Positions 52,185 through 58,996 of a stretch of 64,000 nt of DNA are shown piece by piece. The translations under genes were made by a program, and so were the position numbers. Origin of the DNA: Planctomycetota bacterium (GTDB lineage Bacteria; Planctomycetota; Phycisphaerae; Phycisphaerales; UBA1924); NCBI GenBank assembly GCA_033763975.1, contig JANRJM010000002.1, positions 62,001 through 126,000 of the forward strand, given 5' to 3'. The notes beneath the pieces were generated by a model that saw only the letters and a program-made list of their open reading frames with translations, had not been told where the DNA came from and searched no databases. Each line of letters begins with the position of its first letter. Position 1 is the stretch's first letter.

Positions 52185-54263
52185 TCACGCCCGAACTTCC
52201 GCCCCCAGGGCCGCCTTGAGCGCCTCCTGGAGCGTGCCCGCCGGGCCGTCGATCTCCTCGTGGCGGAGCGTCCGGGTCGCGTCGCGGTACGACAGGCGGA
52301 TCGTGACCGACTTGCGCCCCGCGCCGATCTGCGATCCCCGGTAGGTGCCGACGAACGCGACGCCCTCGAAGGGCCCGCCCCCGCCCGCCGCGCGCCGGGT
52401 CGCCGCCTCGATCGCGGCCCATGTGGTCGCCTCGGGCACGATGAGCGAAATGTCGCGCTCGATACCCGGGAACGCGGGGAGTGCCCGCACCGTCGCGACG
52501 GGCGGGTACGCCGCCAGCAGCGCGTCGGTGTCGAGCTCGCACGCGGCGCAGGGCGTGTCGAGGTCGAACATCTTCTGCGCCTCGGGGGCGATGAGCCCCA
52601 TCCAGCCGATGTCCTTGCCCCGCAGCAGGACGCGCGCGAACGCCCGGGAATCCAGGCCCGGCCGGTCGGGCGCGCCGGGCGTCAGTTCGACCGTCGCGCC
52701 GGCGAGGCGCTCGGCGAGCGCGTCGACCGCGCCGCGCAGCAGGCGCAGCCCCGCCTGCAGGTCCGCCACGGTCGCGCTCTTGCCGCGGACCGGCACGTCG
52801 AGCAGCAGGCCCGTCGCGCGGTGCTCGATGCTCGCGCCGTCGCGCTCGCCGAAGACCGGCGCCAGTTCGAACAGGCGCACGCCGCCCTCGACCCGCACGA
52901 ACGCGCGCTGGTTCGTCCGGCGGCACGCCAGCAGCCCGGGCATCAGGCTGGGGCGCAGCACGGGCTCCTCGCCCCGGCGTTCGTCGTCGACGCGCGCGGG
53001 CGTGACGCCCCGCGGGCAGAACGCCCCGGCCGCCTTCTCGCCCGTGAAACTGAACGTCACGACCTCGTAGAAGCCCAGCCCGGCCAGCACCTCGGACAGC
53101 AGCCGGCGCGCCCGCTCGGTCGGCTGCGCTGGCCGCACCGCGATCTCGACGCGCTCGCGCACCGGCAGGCGAGCAAAGCCCACGACCCGCGCGACCTCCT
53201 CGATGACGTCCGCTTCGCGCGTCACGTCCGGGCGGAACGGGGGAATGGTGCACACCAGCGACTCGCCCGCGCGCCCCACGGGCTCGACGCCGATCTCCAG
53301 CCGCCCGAGGGCCCCCACCATCTCGTCGACGCCCAGTTCCACGCCCAGCAGCGCGCGGCAGCGGCTGGGGCGCAGCACCACCCGCGTCGGCCCGGGCACG
53401 GGCCGCCCGCCCTCCAGCACGCCCGCGCAGACCGACCCGCCGGCGACCTCGGCCAGCAGCCCCGCCGCACGCCGAGCGGCCTCGTCGATCGTCCGCGCGT
53501 CCACCACGCGTTCGAACCGGTGCGACGCCTCCGTCCGCAGCCCGTGCCGCCTGGACGACCGGCGCACCGCCACCGGGTCCCACGTGGCCATCTCGAACGC
53601 GACGTCGCGCGTGCGCTCGGTGACCTCGCTCGCCTGCCCGCCCATCACGCCCGCCAGGCTCTGCGGTCGGGCGCGGTCGGCGACCACGATCTCGTCGCCC
53701 GCCAGCGTGCGCACCTTGCCGTCGAGCGTCGTGAGCGTCTCGCCGGGCGTGCTCCGGCGCACGACGAGCGCCCGCCCGTCGAGCGCATCCAGATCAAACG
53801 CGTGGCACGGGTTGCCGAGCTCGCCCGCGATGAAGTTCGTCACGTCCACGACGTTGTTGATGGACCGCTGCCCGGCGTTCTCCAGCGCTTCGCGCAGCCA
53901 CGCCGGGCTCGGGCCCACCCGCACGCCCCGGACCACCCGCAGCGTGAACCACGGGCACGACTCGGGCACGAGGTTCTCCAGCGACGCCACCCCCGACACC
54001 GGCTTGGGCCCTTCGACCAACGCCGGGCCGACCGGGGGGCGCAGGCCGATCCCCAGCCGGGCGGCGGCCTCGCGCGCGAGCCCCAGGTGCGAGAGGCAGT
54101 CGCCGCGATTGCTTGTGACCTCAACATCCAGACGCACGTCGCCATCCGGGAGCGGCTCGCGGTGCTCTACCGGGAATCCGGCGTCGATGAGGGCGCGCTC
54201 GATGTCCGGTGCGGAGACCTCCGCGTCCAGGTACCGGCGCAGCCATGCCACGGAAATCAGCAT
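52185..54263 (-). CDS. pheT: Phenylalanyl-tRNA synthetase beta subunit lacking the OB (EMAP-like) domain
   Basis: 692 residues from the ATG at 54263, against about 790 in E. coli. The N-terminus MLISVAWLRRYLDAEVSAPD passes directly to DVRLDVEVTSNRGDCLSHLG, so the usual tRNA-binding OB domain inserted after about residue 40 is absent. The B3/B4 editing region (NVVDVTNF, ELGNPCHAFD, TLDGKVRTL), B5 (SRCRALLGVELG), the core domain and the C-terminal anticodon-binding fold (FPGIERDISLIVPE to the end) are all present. PheT pairs with PheS to charge tRNA-Phe; pheS is not in the window. A TACCCT hexamer 6 nt upstream suggests a leaderless message. Confidence 0.92.
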   Translation of the reverse strand: MLISVAWLRRYLDAEVSAPDIERALIDAGFPVEHREPLPDGDVRLDVEVTSNRGDCLSHLGLAREAAARLGIGLRPPVGPALVEGPKPVSGVASLENLVPESCPWFTLRVVRGVRVGPSPAWLREALENAGQRSINNVVDVTNFIAGELGNPCHAFDLDALDGRALVVRRSTPGETLTTLDGKVRTLAGDEIVVADRARPQSLAGVMGGQASEVTERTRDVAFEMATWDPVAVRRSSRRHGLRTEASHRFERVVDARTIDEAARRAAGLLAEVAGGSVCAGVLEGGRPVPGPTRVVLRPSRCRALLGVELGVDEMVGALGRLEIGVEPVGRAGESLVCTIPPFRPDVTREADVIEEVARVVGFARLPVRERVEIAVRPAQPTERARRLLSEVLAGLGFYEVVTFSFTGEKAAGAFCPRGVTPARVDDERRGEEPVLRPSLMPGLLACRRTNQRAFVRVEGGVRLFELAPVFGERDGASIEHRATGLLLDVPVRGKSATVADLQAGLRLLRGAVDALAERLAGATVELTPGAPDRPGLDSRAFARVLLRGKDIGWMGLIAPEAQKMFDLDTPCAACELDTDALLAAYPPVATVRALPAFPGIERDISLIVPEATTWAAIEAATRRAAGGGGPFEGVAFVGTYRGSQIGAGRKSVTIRLSYRDATRTLRHEEIDGPAGTLQEALKAALGAEVRA

Positions 54264-54269
54264 GGCCCG

Positions 54270-54275
54270 AGGGTA
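54270..54275 (-). promoter_or_regulatory. pheT: Candidate -10 element TACCCT, leaderless start
   Basis: On the minus strand TACCCT ends 6 nt before the ATG of pheT; no ribosome binding site. The remaining 54276-54506 is the leader side of the divergent dockerin gene and shows no clear promoter. Confidence 0.38.
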
Positions 54276-54506
54276 GCGACGCGGGCGCCCGGGCGGGGAC
54301 GGCGCGCCCGGCCGCGGCCTCTGGCTCCGGACGTCCCGCGATCTCGGGGTTTTACCAGTTACGCGTCGTCTGAACGGCAGATTGATGCGCTCGCGTTGCC
54401 GCACGCCCAAGTCGTGGTCCATTGCGGTGGGGAACTCGAAAGCGGGCAGCGGCAGGACTCACCCTCGGGGACGCCCGCGAGCGCAGCACATCGAAAGGGT
54501 GTGTCC

Positions 54507-56111
54507 ATGATGATTTCTCGGTCTCGGGCGGCGGCCTGCCTCGCCGCCGTCGCCGGCCTCGCGGGGTTCAACACCGCGTACGGCCAGCAGTACACGTCGT
54601 CCCCCTCACTCGCCATCCCGGACTCGGTCGGTCCCTCCGTGCAGGACACCATCACGGTGACCGGCGGACCGACGAGCATCATGGACATGGCCGTCACCAT
54701 CAACATCACGCACACGTGGGACGCCGATCTCGACATCGTGCTGGTCCGCAACGGGCAGACGCTGCACCTGACCTCCGACAACGGCGGCAGCGGGGACAAC
54801 TTCGTCGACACGCGCTTCATCGATGCTGCGGCGACCTCCATCACCACGGGCGCCGCCCCGTTCACCGGCGACTATCGCCCCGAGGGCGGAAATCCCGGCT
54901 GGACCGGCACCATCGTCATCCCGGGCGTGTTCCTGGCGGACCTTGCTGGCTTCAACGGGCAGGACGCCAACGGGGCGTGGGACCTGGTGATCGACGATGA
55001 CGCCGGGGGCGACGTCGGCACGCTGAACTCCTGGACGCTCGACTTTGACCCGGTACCCCCGCCCCCGCCCCCGCCCCCGCCGCCGAACGACGCGTGCGCG
55101 GACGCGGAGCCCGTCGGCGACGGCGCGTTCGCGTTCGACACGACGACGGCCACGCCCGAGGGCCCCGGCGCCTGCGGAGCCTCCGCCGCCTCGCCCGACG
55201 TGTTCTTCCTGTGGACGCCGACCACGACCGGCTGCGGGGTGATCGAGACGTGCGGCTCGGGCTTCGACACCGTGCTCGAGGTGCTGAGCGTCTGCGGCAC
55301 GTCGCTGAACTGCAACGACGACGCGTGCGGACTCCAGAGCCGCATCGAGCTGCCGAGCGTCACCGCTGGCACGCCGATCCTCGTCCGAGTGTCGGGCTTC
55401 AACGCCGCCGCCGGCGCGGGCACCGTGACGTTCACGTCCTCGCCCTCCACGCCCTACACCCCGCCGGGCAGCGGGACGACCGAGGCCGAGGCCTGCGGCA
55501 ACGACCCCGACACCATCAACGCGGGCTGCAACAGCACCCCGCCGTCGTACCTGCCCATCGCGTGCGGCGAGACGATCATCGGCACCACGTTCGTCATCCC
55601 CAACACCACGCGTGACACCGACTGGTTCAGCTTCACGCTGGGCGCCACCGACAGCGTGACGGTCACCGGGCAGGCGCAGATCCCCGTCAACGCCTACATC
55701 ATGCGCGTCAACGACTGCGCGACCTTCGACATCACCATCCTTGCCACCGGCAACAACACGAGCTGCAACCCCGGCTTCACCGCGACCGCCGCCGACCTTC
55801 CCGCCGGCGACTACGTGTTCTTCATCGCGTCCACCAACTTCACGAACGTCGCCGTCTGCGGCACGGGCACCGAGAACTGGTGGGCCACGCTCACGTTCGG
55901 CAACGGCTGCGGCGGGGCGCCCTGCGACCCCGACGTGAACCAGGACGGCAACGTCGATCAGGACGACATCGCGTGCCTCGCGCAGGCCGTCGCCGGCAAC
56001 CCCGGCTGCCTGGGCGGCGGGGTCGATCCTGACTTCAACCAGGACGGCAACGTCGACCAGGACGACATCTCGACGCTCGAGCAGGTCGTCGCCGGCTCGC
56101 CGTGCCCGTGA
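54507..56111 (+). CDS. Secreted P-domain protein with dockerin-like tail (first of three)
   Basis: Start at the first of two adjacent ATGs (54507, 54510), preceded by AAAGGGTGTGTCC; 534 residues. Signal peptide ends NTAYGQQ. The first domain (about 20-175) is a proprotein-convertase P-domain type jelly-roll: TINITHTWDADLDIVLV, GSGDNFVDTRF, NGAWDLVIDDDAGGD, LNSWTLDF. A Pro-rich hinge (PPPPPPPPP) leads to one unit of PNDACADAEPVGDG...CNDDACGLQSRIELP type (about 190-305). A C-terminal domain beginning SSPSTPYTPPGSGTTEA follows (about 310-470). The tail loops are DVNQDGNVDQDD and DFNQDGNVDQDD, ending GSPCP. P-domains usually stabilise or target proteases; no protease domain is present here. The remainder is nearly identical to parts of the next gene. 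Confidence 0.87.
   Translation: MMISRSRAAACLAAVAGLAGFNTAYGQQYTSSPSLAIPDSVGPSVQDTITVTGGPTSIMDMAVTINITHTWDADLDIVLVRNGQTLHLTSDNGGSGDNFVDTRFIDAAATSITTGAAPFTGDYRPEGGNPGWTGTIVIPGVFLADLAGFNGQDANGAWDLVIDDDAGGDVGTLNSWTLDFDPVPPPPPPPPPPNDACADAEPVGDGAFAFDTTTATPEGPGACGASAASPDVFFLWTPTTTGCGVIETCGSGFDTVLEVLSVCGTSLNCNDDACGLQSRIELPSVTAGTPILVRVSGFNAAAGAGTVTFTSSPSTPYTPPGSGTTEAEACGNDPDTINAGCNSTPPSYLPIACGETIIGTTFVIPNTTRDTDWFSFTLGATDSVTVTGQAQIPVNAYIMRVNDCATFDITILATGNNTSCNPGFTATAADLPAGDYVFFIASTNFTNVAVCGTGTENWWATLTFGNGCGGAPCDPDVNQDGNVDQDDIACLAQAVAGNPGCLGGGVDPDFNQDGNVDQDDISTLEQVVAGSPCP
55440..56111 (+). repeat. Long direct repeat, copy 1 (C-terminal half of P-domain gene 1)
   Basis: This stretch, coding for SSPSTPYTPPGSG to the Cys-Pro end, is nearly identical at DNA level to 58089-58763. 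Differences are scattered single bases, many silent. Confidence 0.85.
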
Positions 56112-56163
56112 CGGAAGCACTGATCTGAAAGCGACTTCGCAGTCGCATCGCAGTTCCTGACCG

Positions 56164-56200
56164 CACCCCGGGGAGCAACACCCCGGGGTGTTTGTGTTTT
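56164..56200 (+). terminator. Intrinsic terminator of the first P-domain gene
   Basis: CACCCCGGGG (56164-56173) and CCCCGGGGTG (56181-56190) form a perfect 10-bp stem with a 7-nt loop, followed by TTTGTGTTTT. Confidence 0.85.
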
Positions 56201-56292
56201 CGGACCTGGGGATTGGATGCGCGGCCGGGCGACAGACGACCCGCATTTCCCACTGGAAAAGAGACGGTCAAGTACATGTTCCCGCCAATCGC

Positions 56293-56320
56293 TTGACTTC
56301 GCGCAGATTTTGTGTCAAAT
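56293..56320 (+). promoter_or_regulatory. Candidate promoter of the second P-domain gene
   Basis: TTGACT (56293-56298), 16 bp, TCAAAT (56315-56320), 82 nt before the ATG at 56403. Confidence 0.4.
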
Positions 56321-56402
56321 GGGCGCTTCTGCTCCCACGCCGGCGTCCGGCGAGTCTCTTGTGGGGGCGCTCGTGTCTTCCGATTCAGAAAGGGTGTGTC
56401 GA

Positions 56403-58763
56403 ATGAGGCAGAATCGCATGAAGGTGGCGGCGTTCCTCGCCGCTGCCGCTGGACTGGCGGGGTTCAACACCGCCATGGGCCAGCAGTACACGTCGTCGCC
56501 GGGCCTGGCGATCCCGGATGAGCCCGGCCCGTCGGTGCAGGACACCATCACGGTGACCGGCGGCCCGACGAGCATCTCGAACATGGCCGTGATCATCAAC
56601 ATCACGCACACGTGGGACGCCGATCTTGACATCGTTCTGGTGCGCAACGGCCAGACGCTGCACCTGACCTCCGACAACGGCGGCAGCGGCGACAACTACA
56701 CCAACACGCGCTTCATCGACTCGGCCGCGACGTCGATCACCGCGGGCCTCGCGCCGTTCACCGGCGACTTCCGCCCCGAGGGCGGGGATCCGGGCTGGGC
56801 CGGCACGATCGTGATCCCGGGCGTGTTCCTGGCGAACCTGGCCGGCTTCAACGGTCAGGACTCCAACGGCGCGTGGGACCTGGTGATCGACGACGACATC
56901 GGCGCCGACGTCGGCACGCTGAACTCCTGGACGCTGGACTTCAGCCCCGGCGCGCCACCCCCGCCGCCCCCGGGCCCGCCGAACGATCTGTGCATCAACG
57001 CCACCCCGGTGGGCGAGGGCACGCACGCCTTCGACAACACGCTGGCGAACACCGAGTACGCCGCGGTGACCTGCCCGATCGGTAACTACGACGTGTTCTA
57101 CCTCTACACGCCGACGTTCACCGGCACCGCCCGCATCAACACCTGCGGCCAGACGGGCCTGGACACCACCCTCACGGTGCTGTCCGAGTGTCTCGCCGGC
57201 GAGATCGCGTGCAACGACGACACCTGCGGCCTGCAGAGCCAGGTCGAGATCCCGGTGACGACCGGCGTGCCGGTCATCGTCCGCATCGCGTCCTGGTCGT
57301 CGGCGGCGCGCGGCTCGGGCACGTTCACGATCACCGAGCTGGCCCCCGCCACCAACGACCTGTGCGCGAACGCGACCGCCGTGGGCGAAGGCTCGTTCAG
57401 CTGGGACAACTCCGGCACCGGCACCGAGGGCTTCGCCTCGTGCGGGTTCGGCGCCGACCCCGGCTCGTCGGACATCTACTTCACCTACACCCCCACCTTC
57501 ACCGGGCTGTGCCAGATCGATACCTGCAACTCCGCCGTCGACACCATCCTGACGGCCTACTCCGATTGCAGCCAGGCGGCCGAGATCGCCTGCAACGACG
57601 ACTTCTGCGGCCTGCAGAGCGGGATCCAGCTCGACGTCACCGCTGGCGTGCCGCTGACCATCCGCGTCGCCGGCTGGCAGGGCGACACCGGCGCTGGCGT
57701 GCTGAACATCGCGCAGCTCTTCCCCGGTCCTCAGCCCAACGACCTCTGCGCCAACGCCGAGGCCACCGGCGACGCCACGATCTCCTTCGACACGACCGGC
57801 GCTCTCGCGAACGGCCCCGGCGTCTGCGGCGGCTCGGCCGCCTCGCCCGACATCTTCTACCTCTGGACCCCGACGAACAGCGGCTGCGGGCTGATCGAGA
57901 CCTGCGGCTCGGGCTACGACACCGTGCTCGAGGTGCTGAGCGCCTGCGGCACGTCGGTCCTCTGCAACGATGACGCGTGCGGGCTCCAGAGCCGCATCGA
58001 GATCCCCAGCGTGACGGCCGGCGTTCCGGTCCTCGTCCGCGTCTCCGGCTTCGCGGGCCAGTCCGGCGCGGGCGTCGTGACCTTCACGTCCTCGCCCTCC
58101 ACGCCCTACACCCCGCCGGGCAGCGGGACCACCGAGGCCGAGGCCTGCGGCAACAACCCCGACACCATCAACTCCGGCTGCAACAGCACCCCGCCGTCGT
58201 TCCTGCCCATCGCCTGCGGCGAGACGATCATCGGCACGACCTTCGTCATCCCGAACACCACGCGTGACACCGACTGGTTCACCTTCACGCTCGGCGACGT
58301 CGACTCGGTGACCGTCACCGGCCAGGCGCAGATCCCGGTCAACGCCTACCTCCTTCAGATCAACGACTGCGCGACCTTCGACATCTCGATCATCGCGCTG
58401 GGCAACAACACGGCGTGCGACCCCAGCTTCAACGTCTCCGCCGCCAACCTGCCCCCGGGCGAGTACGTCTTCTTCATCGCCTCCACGAACTTCACCAACG
58501 TCTCGGTCTGCGGGACCAACACCGAGAACTGGTGGGCGACGCTCACCCTCGGCAACGGCTGCGGCGGGTCGCCCTGCGACCCCGACGTCAACCAGGACGG
58601 CAACGTCGATCAGGACGACATCGCCTGCCTGTCTCAGGCCGTCGCCGGCAACCCCGGCTGCCTGGGTGGTGGGGTCGATCCTGACTTCAACCAGGACGGC
58701 AACGTGGACCAGGACGACATCGCTGCCCTCGAGCAGGTCGTCGCCGGCTCCCCCTGCCCGTAA
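56403..58763 (+). CDS. Secreted P-domain protein with three repeat units and dockerin-like tail
   Basis: 786 residues; start ATG at 56403 preceded by AGAAAGGGTGTGTCGA, almost the same as the leader of the upstream paralogue. An internal ATG at 56418 (MKVAAFLAAAAGLAGF) is an equally good signal-peptide start. Domains: P-domain jelly-roll (about 22-180), three units of about 115 residues starting PNDLCINATPVGEG, NDLCANATAVGEG and NDLCANAEATGDA, each containing ACNDD/LCNDD and CGLQS. The SSPSTPYTPPGSGTTEA domain shared with the paralogue follows (about 560-720). The tail has loops DVNQDGNVDQDD and DFNQDGNVDQDD, ending GSPCP. The unit number (three against one) is the main difference from the paralogue. 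Confidence 0.88.
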   Translation: MRQNRMKVAAFLAAAAGLAGFNTAMGQQYTSSPGLAIPDEPGPSVQDTITVTGGPTSISNMAVIINITHTWDADLDIVLVRNGQTLHLTSDNGGSGDNYTNTRFIDSAATSITAGLAPFTGDFRPEGGDPGWAGTIVIPGVFLANLAGFNGQDSNGAWDLVIDDDIGADVGTLNSWTLDFSPGAPPPPPPGPPNDLCINATPVGEGTHAFDNTLANTEYAAVTCPIGNYDVFYLYTPTFTGTARINTCGQTGLDTTLTVLSECLAGEIACNDDTCGLQSQVEIPVTTGVPVIVRIASWSSAARGSGTFTITELAPATNDLCANATAVGEGSFSWDNSGTGTEGFASCGFGADPGSSDIYFTYTPTFTGLCQIDTCNSAVDTILTAYSDCSQAAEIACNDDFCGLQSGIQLDVTAGVPLTIRVAGWQGDTGAGVLNIAQLFPGPQPNDLCANAEATGDATISFDTTGALANGPGVCGGSAASPDIFYLWTPTNSGCGLIETCGSGYDTVLEVLSACGTSVLCNDDACGLQSRIEIPSVTAGVPVLVRVSGFAGQSGAGVVTFTSSPSTPYTPPGSGTTEAEACGNNPDTINSGCNSTPPSFLPIACGETIIGTTFVIPNTTRDTDWFTFTLGDVDSVTVTGQAQIPVNAYLLQINDCATFDISIIALGNNTACDPSFNVSAANLPPGEYVFFIASTNFTNVSVCGTNTENWWATLTLGNGCGGSPCDPDVNQDGNVDQDDIACLSQAVAGNPGCLGGGVDPDFNQDGNVDQDDIAALEQVVAGSPCP
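58089..58763 (+). repeat. Long direct repeat, copy 2 (C-terminal half of P-domain gene 2)
   Basis: Partner of 55440-56111. The homology also covers the downstream terminators, both preceded by GTTCCTGACCGCACCCCGGG. Confidence 0.85.
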
Positions 58764-58826
58764 GTGATTTCCACGCGGGTCGATGCGGCTACGCCGCGCC
58801 CGACCCGCCCATCGTGTTCCTGACCG

Positions 58827-58861
58827 CACCCCGGGGCTTCACCGCCCCGGGGTGTTTTTTT
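58827..58861 (+). terminator. Intrinsic terminator of the second P-domain gene
   Basis: CACCCCGGGGC (58827-58837) and GCCCCGGGGTG (58844-58854) form an 11-bp stem with a 6-nt loop, followed by seven T. Confidence 0.9.
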
Positions 58862-58903
58862 CCGCTGGGGCGGCGATCGCCCAAGAGAACCGCTGGCGGA
58901 GCC

Positions 58904-58931
58904 TTGACAAACCCCCGTGGCGCGGTTGAAT
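58904..58931 (+). promoter_or_regulatory. Candidate promoter of the third P-domain gene
   Basis: TTGACA (58904-58909, a perfect -35), 16 bp, TTGAAT (58926-58931), 65 nt before the ATG at 58997. Confidence 0.5.
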
Positions 58932-58996
58932 GCCGTGTGAGGCGATCGCATGAGCGGTCGCGGACGGGGGTCGGTATTTACAAGGGAGAACGGGTG

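Noticed and set aside
51780-54506. Apparent 900-codon N-terminal extension of the first P-domain protein, antisense to ilvE and pheT
   Set aside because: The extension lies entirely opposite two well-supported genes and is Arg/Pro/His-rich. A proper start with signal peptide exists at 54507.
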